A stretch of DNA of 64,000 nt from Mucilaginibacter sp. OK283. Lineage in GTDB: Bacteria > Bacteroidota > Bacteroidia > Sphingobacteriales > Sphingobacteriaceae. Within the stretch, counting starts at the first letter, position 1. Each line of letters begins with the position of its first letter. The position numbers were made by a program, and so were the translations under genes. This document shows, piece after piece, positions 25,854-34,707 of the stretch. The stretch is taken from positions 310,001 through 374,000 of the forward strand of contig NZ_FODR01000002.1 in the NCBI RefSeq assembly GCF_900110415.1, written 5' to 3'. Below the pieces are notes generated by a model, which saw only the letters and a program-made list of their open reading frames with translations, was not told where the DNA came from and did not search any database.

Positions 25854-26831
25854 ATGCGTTTAGCTGCCTTGAGTTTTTTGTTAACGTGGTGCGTTGTCTT
25901 TGCCGCCTTTAGCCAGCAGGACACTTCGGCGGGCCGCAAGGCCCCGTCCTACAGGCATATCAGCATTGGCGGCAATTCCCTGCTCGATTCTGTGGCTAAC
26001 GCCATGCAGGCCCGGAAGCTTTTTGTGGCCGACTCCATGGCAATGCGTTTCATCCGGATACCCGATTCAACCACTACCAGCGAATTTACTGATAGCATAC
26101 TTGCCCATACCCAATATAAAGGGTATGGCTTTTTAGATATTCATTTAAAAACAAAAGGCAGGGTAAGGGATGGCCTTAGCCGCCCGCAGCGCGACCCCTG
26201 GATTATTGCCATTATTATTTGCCTGCTGCTATATACAGCAATACTAAATATCACGCTCCACAGCGATGTGAGTTTTGTATGGCAGTCATTTTATAGCAAG
26301 CGCGTTTTATCGCAGGCCGGCAAAGAGGAGGGGGTGGTAAGCCTATGGGCTTTTTTGGGGTTGTTTTTGCTTTTCTGCTTAACTTTTAGCCTGTTTTTGT
26401 ACCAGCTGGCTGCTTTTAAGGGTGTTTATTATGTAGTAAGCGGCAGCAGGCTGTTTGTCCTGCTCACAATAGGTATTATTGCTTTATTTGCCCTTAAATT
26501 TGTAGTGCTTAAGCTGCTGGGCTTTGTGTTTGATATCAATAAACTGGTAAACGAATACCTGAACATATTGCACCTTACTTACTTTAATATCGCTTTTGTG
26601 TTTTTACCGGTGGTAATATGTTTTAGCATGTTGGGCGTGCAGTATATACCCATATTGCTCAACCTTACAATCATCGTTGTTATTGTTATTTTTTTATGGC
26701 AGTACCTCAGGAGTAGCGTAAGTATAATTTCTACTTTTAGATTTCACAAATTTTATTTATTTACGTATCTTTGTGCCCTCGAAATTTGCCCTATTTTAAT
26801 TTTGATAAAGGCATTAAACATTAGGATTTAG
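25854..26831 (+). CDS. DUF4271 membrane protein
   Basis: The 325-aa protein has a signal-like N-terminus (LAALSFLLTWCVVFAAFSQQ), a soluble stretch to about residue 115, then about six membrane helices starting with WIIAIIICLLLYTAIL. The order, length and placement just before hemD fit the Bacteroidota DUF4271 family. That association is from memory, and the molecular role is not known. HemD starts 18 bases downstream, so the two are likely co-transcribed. Confidence 0.85.
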   Translation: MRLAALSFLLTWCVVFAAFSQQDTSAGRKAPSYRHISIGGNSLLDSVANAMQARKLFVADSMAMRFIRIPDSTTTSEFTDSILAHTQYKGYGFLDIHLKTKGRVRDGLSRPQRDPWIIAIIICLLLYTAILNITLHSDVSFVWQSFYSKRVLSQAGKEEGVVSLWAFLGLFLLFCLTFSLFLYQLAAFKGVYYVVSGSRLFVLLTIGIIALFALKFVVLKLLGFVFDINKLVNEYLNILHLTYFNIAFVFLPVVICFSMLGVQYIPILLNLTIIVVIVIFLWQYLRSSVSIISTFRFHKFYLFTYLCALEICPILILIKALNIRI

Positions 26832-26849
26832 GTAGTTAAAAGAATTGAC

Positions 26850-27608
26850 TTGGAAGACAGAAAGAAAAAGGTTAAAAGTATATTAGTTACTTTATCAAAA
26901 CCCGAAAACGACAAAAATCCGTACGCCGAGCTGGCAAAAAAGCTGAACTTGAAAATTGATTTCAGATCATTTATTCATGTTGAGGGCGTACCGGCAAAGG
27001 ATTTCAGGAAGGAAAAAATTAACCTGGGTGATTTTACCGCGGTTATTTTTACCAGCCGCAACTCTGCCGACCATTTCTTCCGCATTTGCGAAGAGATGCG
27101 TTTTGAGGTGCCGGTAGAAATGAAATACTTCTGTTTATCAGAAACCATTGCGCTTTACCTGCAAAAATATATACAGTACCGCAAACGCAAAATCTTTTTT
27201 GGTAAGCAAACTGCAGCCGACCTGGCTGAAGTGTTAAAGAAACATTCTGCCGAAAAATTCCTTTATCCATGCTCAGATGTGGCCGCCGAAGAAACCCAGC
27301 GCTTTTTGTTGGAGAATGGTTATAATTTTACCCCAGCAGTGCTTTTTCGCACCGTTTGCAGTGACCTTTCAGACCTGGCAGAAGTGTTTTATGACGTTAT
27401 CGCTTTCTTCAGCCCGTCAAGCATTCAGTCGCTCTATAAAAACTTTCCCGATTTTAAACAGAACAATACACGCATAGCAGCCTTTGGCGCAACTACCCAT
27501 AAGGCAGTGCTCGAAGCTGGTTTGATTCTCGATATTCCGGCCCCAACACCGGCTGCTCCTTCAATGACAATGGCTATCGAACAATATTGTAAATTGGTAA
27601 ATAAATAA
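26850..27608 (+). CDS. hemD: Uroporphyrinogen-III synthase
   Basis: The 252-aa protein fits HemD, which closes hydroxymethylbilane into uroporphyrinogen III on the way to haem. Family features are a divergent sequence with ILVTLSKPEN near the N-terminus, AVIFTSRNSADHFF (about residue 65), FLYPCSDVAAEETQRFL, VIAFFSPSSIQSLYKNF and a final IAAFGATTHKAVLEAG. The start is a TTG at 26850: there is no ATG in frame before about residue 90, and the sequence from MEDRKKKVKSILVTL is needed for the first strand. The preceding DUF4271 stop is 18 bases away. Confidence 0.85.
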   Translation: MEDRKKKVKSILVTLSKPENDKNPYAELAKKLNLKIDFRSFIHVEGVPAKDFRKEKINLGDFTAVIFTSRNSADHFFRICEEMRFEVPVEMKYFCLSETIALYLQKYIQYRKRKIFFGKQTAADLAEVLKKHSAEKFLYPCSDVAAEETQRFLLENGYNFTPAVLFRTVCSDLSDLAEVFYDVIAFFSPSSIQSLYKNFPDFKQNNTRIAAFGATTHKAVLEAGLILDIPAPTPAAPSMTMAIEQYCKLVNK

Positions 27609-27630
27609 AAAAAAGGAAATTTATTTACCA
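27595..27630 (+). terminator. Hairpin at the hemD stop codon
   Basis: TGGTAAATAAAT (27595-27606) pairs exactly with ATTTATTTACCA (27619-27630) around an A-rich loop. The stem is AT-rich and overlaps the hemD stop. The following bases, GTTTGAAACATTTTT, are only moderately T-rich, so this is a possible terminator. Confidence 0.4.
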
Positions 27631-27860
27631 GTTTGAAACATTTTTGTCGGCAATAGCGTATTAGTGACATCTAATTTACATTTAAGTAGTTAGTCAGTTC
27701 ATTGTTTTTTACACTGTAATTTATTGATAAAACAATGCCGTTGGCATTTAAAAGGGCTTTTTATTGCTTAATTCAAATGTTTTTTGGCACGGTAAAGCAA
27801 ATTTGATATATTCGGGGGTCTTATAATGTTATATTTTTATAACTGATTTTTGATTTTAAA

Positions 27861-29174
27861 ATGAAGCAGATATACTTTTTAATAGTTGTTTTAGCTGGTG
27901 GTGTATTAAGCGGTTGCGGTAGTGGCGGCGACAGGGGGGAAGTAATCGGCGTCCCGCAGCGTTCCTTTAAGGCCGAAGTACCTTACGGAATGGTTTATAT
28001 TCCAGGTGGTTCGTTTATGATGGGCCAAACCGATCAGGATGTAACCTTTGCGCAAACAGCACAGCCAAAGCAGGTAACCGAGGCCCCGTTTTTTATGGAC
28101 CAAACCGAAATTACCAACAGCCAATACAAAAAATTTGTGTTTTGGGTACGCGATTCTATCGCTATCACCAATTACGTAAATGATAATAAATATTACATAC
28201 AGCCCAAAGGTGGCCGTCCGGCCAATGCAAGCGGCAAAAAATATATTAACTGGGCTTATGTAAAAAAGAACCCGGTTTGGAGCAATAGAAAGGGCGCTGC
28301 GAGCAACAGATCGAAACTTCAGGGTATGTTTTACCAGAATGAAGACCGTGTTTTTGACCGCGACGAGATTGATGTACGGCTGTTAAAATACAATTACGCA
28401 CTAATGGTACTGCGTGATGCCGCAAACCACCGCAACGATCCAAAATCAAGGCGTTCGGATTTCATTTTGCGCGATACCGTTACCGTATACCCCGATACAT
28501 TGGTATGGCTAAGTGATTTTTCATATGCCGCCAATGAGCCAATGGTCGAGGCTTATTTCTCGCATCCGGCTTTCCGCAACTATCCTGTAGTTGGCGTTAC
28601 CTGGAGACAGGCAAGGGCTTTCACTGTTTGGCGTACCCGCTACAATGAGGCTTATAAAAATTCAAGACATTTACCCCCACGCGCCGATTACCGCTTACCT
28701 ACAGAAGGCGAATTTGAATATGCCGCCCGCGGTGGCAGGTTAGGTACCGATTATCCATGGGGTGGCCCTTACATAAAAAATGCTAAAGGCTGTTTATTGG
28801 CCAACTTTAAACCAGGCCGCGGTAATTATACCGATGATGGCGGCGCTTACACCGTAAACGTGCGTTCGTATTTCCCCAATGATTACGGCTTATATAATAT
28901 GGCCGGCAACGTAGCAGAATGGACATCATCTGCCTTTGACGAATCTGCTTCAACATTTGTACATGACCTTGCACCAACCTTCGCCGTTGAGGCAAAGTCT
29001 TCTGATCCCGAAGTGCTTAAACGTAAAGTTGTACGGGGCGGATCATGGAAAGATATCGGTTACTTCCTTCAAAACTCTACCCGTACCTACGAGTACCAGG
29101 ACACCGCAAAATCATACATCGGTTTCCGCTGCGTTACAAGTTACCTGGGCCGGGATATCAAAGACAAACGATAA
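27861..29174 (+). CDS. gldK: T9SS outer-ring lipoprotein GldK
   Basis: The 437-aa lipoprotein has a lipobox ending LSGC with the lipidated Cys at residue 19. The rest is a formylglycine-generating-enzyme (sulfatase-modifying) fold recognised by VYIPGGSFMMGQTD, DQTEITNSQYKKFV, YRLPTEGEFEYAARGG and VVRGGSWKD. GldK (PorK) forms, with GldN, the periplasmic ring of the type IX secretion system under the outer membrane. Its order before gldL, gldM and gldN on the same strand confirms the identity. There is about 250 bp of AT-rich DNA upstream with no clear promoter. Confidence 0.96.
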   Translation: MKQIYFLIVVLAGGVLSGCGSGGDRGEVIGVPQRSFKAEVPYGMVYIPGGSFMMGQTDQDVTFAQTAQPKQVTEAPFFMDQTEITNSQYKKFVFWVRDSIAITNYVNDNKYYIQPKGGRPANASGKKYINWAYVKKNPVWSNRKGAASNRSKLQGMFYQNEDRVFDRDEIDVRLLKYNYALMVLRDAANHRNDPKSRRSDFILRDTVTVYPDTLVWLSDFSYAANEPMVEAYFSHPAFRNYPVVGVTWRQARAFTVWRTRYNEAYKNSRHLPPRADYRLPTEGEFEYAARGGRLGTDYPWGGPYIKNAKGCLLANFKPGRGNYTDDGGAYTVNVRSYFPNDYGLYNMAGNVAEWTSSAFDESASTFVHDLAPTFAVEAKSSDPEVLKRKVVRGGSWKDIGYFLQNSTRTYEYQDTAKSYIGFRCVTSYLGRDIKDKR

Positions 29175-29222
29175 ACAAAACAAAAACGTAAAATCATCTA
29201 AACAAAGTTATTTCTGATTATT

Positions 29223-30032
29223 ATGGCTGGAACTGGAAAGAAAAAACCATTTGGAATAGGAAACATTATTTCAATCGGTGCAACGGTAGTTATCATTGGT
29301 TTGTTATTTAAAATACAACACTGGAAATTCGCTTCTGAATTTATCACTGCGGGCTTAGGCACCGAGGCCATACTTTTTTTTATTTTGGGTTTACAACGCG
29401 AAGATAAAGAGGTTGACTGGGTACGTGTATACCCCGAGCTGAATGAGGATTTTCAGGGCGAATTGCCTAAATCATCATCTCATCCGGTTGCTATAGGAGC
29501 AACAAATACAACCGCTGCCCTGGATAAAATGCTTGAAGATGCCAAGATAGGGCCCGACCTGGTACGCAGCTTAGGTGATGGTTTAAGAACCTTTGGCGAT
29601 AAAGTTGCAGCGATATCAAAGGTAACCGATGCTGGCGAAGCCACTATAGCTTTTACCGCTAAAGTAAAGACAGCAACCGCAAGTTATGATAACCTGAGTG
29701 CTGCATTCGAAAAAGCGTCTGCCAATTTAGCCGAAATGGCTGATACCAATGTAGATTCAAAGGCGTACCATGAACAGGTAAATAAACTGGCCAAAAACTT
29801 GGGTTCGTTAAACGCGGTGTATGAACTGGAATTACAGGATTCAAACGCGCATTTAAAATCAATGAGCAAGTTTTATCAAAATATGGCCTTAACCATGAAC
29901 AACTTTAACGAATCGTTAGATGATTCCAAACAGTTTAAGGAAGAGGTTGGCCGTTTAGCTAAAAACCTGGGGTCATTGAATGCTATATATGGCAACATGC
30001 TTACTGCGATGAACCAGCCGCGTGTTAGTTAA
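29223..30032 (+). CDS. gldL: T9SS motor protein GldL
   Basis: The 269-aa inner-membrane protein opens with two adjacent membrane helices (IISIGATVVIIGLLFKI and FITAGLGTEAILFFILGL) followed by a helical cytoplasmic tail. It forms, with GldM, the proton-driven rotary motor of the T9SS. Its cytoplasmic part carries repeated YEL, NLAEMA and KNLGSLNA-type helical segments, with KNLGSLNAVY and KNLGSLNAIY near the end showing an internal repeat. It lies 48 bp after gldK. Confidence 0.95.
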   Translation: MAGTGKKKPFGIGNIISIGATVVIIGLLFKIQHWKFASEFITAGLGTEAILFFILGLQREDKEVDWVRVYPELNEDFQGELPKSSSHPVAIGATNTTAALDKMLEDAKIGPDLVRSLGDGLRTFGDKVAAISKVTDAGEATIAFTAKVKTATASYDNLSAAFEKASANLAEMADTNVDSKAYHEQVNKLAKNLGSLNAVYELELQDSNAHLKSMSKFYQNMALTMNNFNESLDDSKQFKEEVGRLAKNLGSLNAIYGNMLTAMNQPRVS

Positions 30033-30069
30033 TTATAAACAGATTTTTTAAAAGCTAAGATTTATATAG

Positions 30070-31584
30070 ATGGCCGGAGGTAAGGAAACCCCAAGACAGC
30101 GAATGATAGGTATCTTATACCTGGTGCTTTTAGGCTTAATTGCGCTAAACGTACCAGAGAACCTATTGGATGCTTTTAAAAATATTACCAAAAGTTTGGA
30201 TGCATCTACCAAGAATGTAAACTCCAGTTTACAGCAAACTTATAATTCATTTGAAACAAAAATAAAAGCTCAGCCTGATAAAGCTAAATATCTTAACGCG
30301 GCAAAAGAGGCAAGTAAAATGACCGATGACTTAAATAAATACATCGATGATCTGAAAGTTGAATTGACTGAAAAGGGGGGCGGTATCAATAAGGAGATTG
30401 ATGATATTACTGCACGCGACAATTTGGATATATCATCAGAAGTGATGATCAACGGCAAGAAGGCAGATGTTTTAAAAGAAAAAATAGAAGCTACCCGTGC
30501 CAAACTACTGCAATTGTTAGGCAAGGATGCCGAAGGCGTAAACTTTTCTTTAAATGCGGATGCGCCAAAAGCAAATGTAGGGATGCAGCAAAAAACATGG
30601 CAGCAAGCTTACTTTGGCGAAGGTATCCCATTGGGAGCAACTATAACCACATTGGCCAAAATACAGGCAGATACAAAAAATGCCGAAAATGAAGTGGTTA
30701 AAAAATTATACAGCAACGTTGATAAAGCCGAAGTAACGCTGAATGCATTCAGGGCTGTAGCCGTGTCGCCAAGCAGTTACGTTTTGGCTGGGCAGCAATT
30801 TAAAGCGGATATTTATTTAACAGCTTACGATTCGCATACAAATCCAATTATCACGGTGGGGGGATCGTCCGTTCCGACTAAAGATGGTATTGGAACTTAT
30901 ACAACTACAGCAAGCGGCGAAGGCAAACATACTATGAGTGGCGAATTGGTTGTTAAAGCAGTTGATGGCGGCCCCGATAAAAGGTATACATTTTCTCAGG
31001 ACTACATGGTTGCAAGGCCATCGGCCGTAGTGTCGCCTGATAAAATGAACGTGTTGTATATAGGCGTGTCCAACCCGGTATCGGTATCGGCTCCGGGTGT
31101 ACCTACTTCAAGCTTAAATGTAAGCATGAGCGGTGGTTCTATCAGTGGATCTGCCGGTCATTACACGGTTAGGGTGAGTAGTGTCGGCGCTGCGAAAATT
31201 ACCGTTACCGGCGAAAAGGGCATGGTTTTAGGATCTTCTGATTTTCGGGTAAAACGTATTCCGGATCCCAAAGCACAGTTTGGCGGCAAAAGCGGTGGTA
31301 CAACCAGCGCTGCCAACATCAGGGCGCAGGACAGGCTTTTTGCTAAACTGGACAACTTTGATTTTGATGCTAAATTTAATGTTACACGTTTTACCATATT
31401 AATTATAAAACCGCGCCAGGATGCTATTATATATTCGGGCTCGAGCGGCGAACTTACCGGTGCAATGAGATCGGCTTTAAATACTGTTACACCAGGTACA
31501 ACAGTTGTTTTTAAAGATGTTGTGGCCGTTGGCCCGGACGGCACGCCCCGCGGGCTGGACGCTATTGTATTATCCGCAAATTAA
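30070..31584 (+). CDS. gldM: T9SS motor protein GldM
   Basis: The 504-aa protein has one N-terminal membrane helix (IGILYLVLLGLIALNV) and a long periplasmic part made of a helical D1 domain followed by beta domains. The periplasmic shaft spans to the GldK/GldN ring, and the membrane helix bundles with GldL to form the motor. The opening MAGGKETPRQRMIGILYLVL is characteristic of the family. Only 37 bases separate it from gldL, and 6 from gldN. Confidence 0.96.
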   Translation: MAGGKETPRQRMIGILYLVLLGLIALNVPENLLDAFKNITKSLDASTKNVNSSLQQTYNSFETKIKAQPDKAKYLNAAKEASKMTDDLNKYIDDLKVELTEKGGGINKEIDDITARDNLDISSEVMINGKKADVLKEKIEATRAKLLQLLGKDAEGVNFSLNADAPKANVGMQQKTWQQAYFGEGIPLGATITTLAKIQADTKNAENEVVKKLYSNVDKAEVTLNAFRAVAVSPSSYVLAGQQFKADIYLTAYDSHTNPIITVGGSSVPTKDGIGTYTTTASGEGKHTMSGELVVKAVDGGPDKRYTFSQDYMVARPSAVVSPDKMNVLYIGVSNPVSVSAPGVPTSSLNVSMSGGSISGSAGHYTVRVSSVGAAKITVTGEKGMVLGSSDFRVKRIPDPKAQFGGKSGGTTSAANIRAQDRLFAKLDNFDFDAKFNVTRFTILIIKPRQDAIIYSGSSGELTGAMRSALNTVTPGTTVVFKDVVAVGPDGTPRGLDAIVLSAN

Positions 31585-31590
31585 ACGCGT

Positions 31591-32571
31591 ATGAAAAAGA
31601 GAATTTTAATTGTTTTGCTTTGTATTGCCTGCGTTGGCGCTTATGCGCAAAAAAAACAACCGAAGAAATCGACCAGGAAAACAAATAATGCTGCTGCAGG
31701 ACGGAGAGCTACCCCGCCGCCGCCCCAGCCTTCAAATACCGTGGCCAGCCAGCCATCACCGGATACAACCAAAAAGCCAATGAAGCCTTTTGAAAGGCCG
31801 CTTGATGGCTATTATAAAAAGAGTAACATTTTAAGTGCGAAAGTAACCCCGTACCCCAACCTGCGCGAAAGCGACGTAGCATTTGCTAAAAGGGTATGGC
31901 GCGAAATTGATGTACGCGATAAAATGAACACTTACCTTGCATCGCCAAAACGCCGTTTAATTGATGTGTTGCTGGATGCTATTACGGCAGGCGAACTAAC
32001 AGCTTATGACCCAACACCGGGTAAAAAGGACGATATTAATGGCGATAGTTTCAGTACGCCGCTAAATGGGGCTCAGGCCAAGGGACGTTTATCCGGTGCA
32101 GATAGCAGCGTGGTGAAGAAATTTGATGCCAACGGCAATGAGATTGGATCTACAATGGTAGCCAGCGAATTTAACCCCGATAGCGTACTCAAATATCGTA
32201 TAAAAGAAGATTGGGTGTTTGATCGCCAGCGCTCTATTTTTGAACCGCGCATTATTGGGATAGCGCCGCTTGTTAAACCAAAGGGTGTAGGTGCTGCAGA
32301 TGTGGATTATCAGCCGGCTTTTTGGATTTATTTTCCCGAAGCCCGCCAGATACTTGCAACCAAAGAGGTCGTTAGCCGCGCCAGCGATGCAACAGGCTTA
32401 AGTTTCGATGATGTTTTCATGAAGCGTATCTTTACCAGTTATATTGTAAAACAAAGCAATGATAAAGATGAGCGTGTGAAAGATTACGCCCAGGGGATAG
32501 ACAAGCTTTACGAATCGGAAAGGATAAAAAAGACATTAATGGATTGGGAGCTTAATCTTTGGCAATACTAA
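31591..32571 (+). CDS. gldN: T9SS ring protein GldN
   Basis: The 326-aa protein has a signal peptide (KRILIVLLCIACVGAYAQ), a Pro/Thr-rich linker and a conserved body with VWREIDVRDKMN, a VLKYRIKEDWVFDRQRS segment and FWIYFPEARQILA. GldN (PorN) joins GldK to complete the periplasmic ring of the T9SS. It is the last gene of the gldKLMN run and is followed by a hairpin and then a palindromic repeat. Confidence 0.95.
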   Translation: MKKRILIVLLCIACVGAYAQKKQPKKSTRKTNNAAAGRRATPPPPQPSNTVASQPSPDTTKKPMKPFERPLDGYYKKSNILSAKVTPYPNLRESDVAFAKRVWREIDVRDKMNTYLASPKRRLIDVLLDAITAGELTAYDPTPGKKDDINGDSFSTPLNGAQAKGRLSGADSSVVKKFDANGNEIGSTMVASEFNPDSVLKYRIKEDWVFDRQRSIFEPRIIGIAPLVKPKGVGAADVDYQPAFWIYFPEARQILATKEVVSRASDATGLSFDDVFMKRIFTSYIVKQSNDKDERVKDYAQGIDKLYESERIKKTLMDWELNLWQY

Positions 32572-32595
32572 TTGTTAAGTGAAAATTCAAAGGTG

Positions 32596-32626
32596 AAAAG
32601 TCAAAGCTGTTCTGGTTTTGACTTTT
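32596..32626 (+). terminator. Terminator after gldN
   Basis: AAAAGTCAAA (32596-32605) pairs with TTTGACTTTT (32617-32626). The second arm ends in five T. It lies 25 bases after the gldN stop, so it probably ends the gldKLMN transcript, though the stem has few GC pairs. Confidence 0.5.
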
Positions 32627-32658
32627 TGCGTTTTATGTAAATCATATTCAAAACTTCC

Positions 32659-32735
32659 GTCATTGTGAAGCACGAAGCAATCCCGAACTATTTGGGACTT
32701 AGCATGTAGGGGATTGCTTCGTGCCTCGCAATGAC
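32659..32735. repeat. Palindromic repeat element, copy 1
   Basis: Two arms of about 25 bp (32659-32683 and 32711-32735) are inverted copies with two mismatches, both built around ACGAAGCAATCC and its complement. The element is about 77 bp long and lies between the convergent gldN and uvrC genes. A second copy lies at 34597-34676. Confidence 0.88.
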
Positions 32736-32762
32736 AGATATTTGATATAGCCAGTCAATAAC

Positions 32763-34574
32763 TTAATTTTGACTTTGATCAAAGTATCCTAAAATCGCCT
32801 TTGCCTGTTTTAAATTAACCACTTCAAGCAATAATTCTTCATTTGCCTCGCGAATCTTTTTTACCGATTTGAAATACTTTAACAGCTTTTCGGCGGTGGT
32901 TTTCCCTATGCCTTCTATCAGTTCAAGCTCGGTAGCCAGGGTGCCTTTGTCTCGGATTTTGCGGTGAAAGGTGATTCCAAAACGGTGCGCCTCATCCCGC
33001 AGATGTTGGATCACTTTAAGCGTTTCTGACTTTTTATCCAGGTACATGGGGTATTGGTCGTTGGGGTAGTATAATTCTTCCAGGCGTTTGGCTATACCTA
33101 TCACGGTTACTTGTTTTTCTATACCCAATAGTTTTAAGCTGTGCATCGCGCTTGATAACTGCCCTTTGCCTCCATCTATAATAATGAGTTGCGGCAATTC
33201 CGTCCCTTCGTCCAGCATACGGCGGTAGCGGCGGTGCACCGCTTCTTCCATGGTGGCAAAGTCATTCGGGCCTTCTACCGTTTTTACATGAAAGTGGCGG
33301 TAATCCTTTTTTGATGGCTTGCCGTCCCGGAATACTACGATGGCCGAAACAGGGTATTTACCATGGAAGTTGGAGTTATCAAAGCATTCGATGTGGCGGG
33401 GCAGCTGGTTCATCCGCAAATCCTTCATCATCTGCGTCAGCAATCGCTCGGTGCGGATTTCGGGGTTCAGCTTTTCGTATTGGTCAATTTTTTCCTTTTT
33501 GAAATACTGTACATTCTTTTGCGACAAATCAAGCAGTTTGCGTTTTTCGCCCAGTTTTGGTACAGTGAATTTGATACCCGGATGGTCTTCCACATCAATA
33601 TCAAATGGCACAATCACTTCTTTTGACGTGCTGTTATACCTGCTCCTGAATTCGATGATGGCCAGGGCAAGCAGTTCCTCGTCGCTTTCATCAAGGCGTT
33701 TTTTAAGCTCGATGGTTTGCGTTTGGATGATGGTGCCGTTCATTACCTTTAAATAGTTCACAAAGGCCAGTTTCTCTTCGGATGCGATATTAAATACATC
33801 CACATCGGTGATAGATGAGTTAACGATGGTTGATTTGCTCTGGTAATTCTCCAGCAGGTCAAACTTGCGTTTCAGGCGGTGGGCCAACTCATAGTTGTAT
33901 TCGGCCACGGCGGCTTCCATCTCGCCTTTAAGGCGGCGCAATATGGCGCCTATTTTACCATTCAGAATATCGGTGATATCCGCAATACTGTTATCATAAT
34001 CTTCTTCCGTTTGGTAGTTTTGGCAAGGGCCCTTGCAGTTACCCAGCTGGTACTCCAGGCAAACCTTGAACTTGCCCTTGTCAATATTTTCGCGGGTAAG
34101 TGCCAGGTTGCAGGTGCGCAGGGGGTACGTTTCCTTTATCAGCCCTAAAATATTATGCATCATGCTGATAGATGCGTAAGGGCCCAGGTATTTTGATCCG
34201 TCCTTAACTATACGCCTGGTCCAGAAAATACGGGGAAAATTTTCGTTTTTGATAATCACCCATGGATAGGTTTTATCATCCTTAAGCAGTACATTATACC
34301 TTGGCTGATGCTTTTTGATCATGCTGTTTTCCAGCAGCCAGGCATCCACCTCGGTATCAACAATGGTAAAAGTTATATTGCGGATTTTGGATACCAAAAC
34401 CCGTGTTTTGGCATTAATGTTAATGTCTTTATTAAAATAAGATCCAACACGGTTACGGAGGTCTTTAGCCTTGCCGATGTATATCAGTTCTTTCTCCTCG
34501 TCCCAATATTGGTAAACTCCCGGTTTATGGGGGATGTTTTTTAGGGCCTCTCTGTAATCAAATTTATCACTCAT
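32763..34574 (-). CDS. uvrC: Excinuclease ABC subunit C
   Basis: From the ATG at 34574 the product is 603 aa, the normal UvrC length. It has an N-terminal GIY-YIG nuclease (PGVYQYWDEEKELIYIGKAK), a UVR motif near residue 210 (EYNYELAHRLKRKF), an RNase-H-like second nuclease domain (FDNSNFHGKYPV, IDGGKGQL) and a C-terminal helix-hairpin-helix region (ELIEGIGKTTAEKLLKYF). It cuts on both sides of bulky lesions in nucleotide excision repair. The open frame extends 32 codons further upstream, but that part is translated palindromic repeat (RGTKQYP and DCFVPRN), so it is excluded. It lies downstream of the PBP gene on the same strand. Confidence 0.95.
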   Translation of the reverse strand: MSDKFDYREALKNIPHKPGVYQYWDEEKELIYIGKAKDLRNRVGSYFNKDININAKTRVLVSKIRNITFTIVDTEVDAWLLENSMIKKHQPRYNVLLKDDKTYPWVIIKNENFPRIFWTRRIVKDGSKYLGPYASISMMHNILGLIKETYPLRTCNLALTRENIDKGKFKVCLEYQLGNCKGPCQNYQTEEDYDNSIADITDILNGKIGAILRRLKGEMEAAVAEYNYELAHRLKRKFDLLENYQSKSTIVNSSITDVDVFNIASEEKLAFVNYLKVMNGTIIQTQTIELKKRLDESDEELLALAIIEFRSRYNSTSKEVIVPFDIDVEDHPGIKFTVPKLGEKRKLLDLSQKNVQYFKKEKIDQYEKLNPEIRTERLLTQMMKDLRMNQLPRHIECFDNSNFHGKYPVSAIVVFRDGKPSKKDYRHFHVKTVEGPNDFATMEEAVHRRYRRMLDEGTELPQLIIIDGGKGQLSSAMHSLKLLGIEKQVTVIGIAKRLEELYYPNDQYPMYLDKKSETLKVIQHLRDEAHRFGITFHRKIRDKGTLATELELIEGIGKTTAEKLLKYFKSVKKIREANEELLLEVVNLKQAKAILGYFDQSQN

Positions 34575-34596
34575 GTACTTGAAAACAAATATCGGT

Positions 34597-34676
34597 CCGT
34601 TATTGCGAGGTACGAAGCAATCCCAAACTATGTTGGATTTGCATGTAGGGTATTGCTTCGTACCTCGCAATGACGG
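34597..34676. repeat. Palindromic repeat element, copy 2
   Basis: Two arms (about 34597-34624 and 34648-34676) are inverted copies with two mismatches, both built around GAGGTACGAAGCAAT and its complement. The element is about 80 bp and lies between uvrC and the PBP gene. It belongs to the same family as copy 1, so uvrC is framed by two copies. Confidence 0.9.
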
Positions 34677-34707
34677 GCTTTATAATATATATTTCGCAAA
34701 CGTTAGT

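Noticed and set aside
25663..25863. A 66-codon plus-strand frame between the zeta partner gene and DUF4271
   Set aside because: It has no recognisable features, overlaps the DUF4271 start and looks like chance.
34575..34670. A 32-codon extension of uvrC
   Set aside because: It is translated palindromic repeat; the family N-terminus begins at 34574.
32659..34676. A composite transposon around uvrC
   Set aside because: The flanking repeats are short palindromes with no transposase between them, and uvrC is a core gene.
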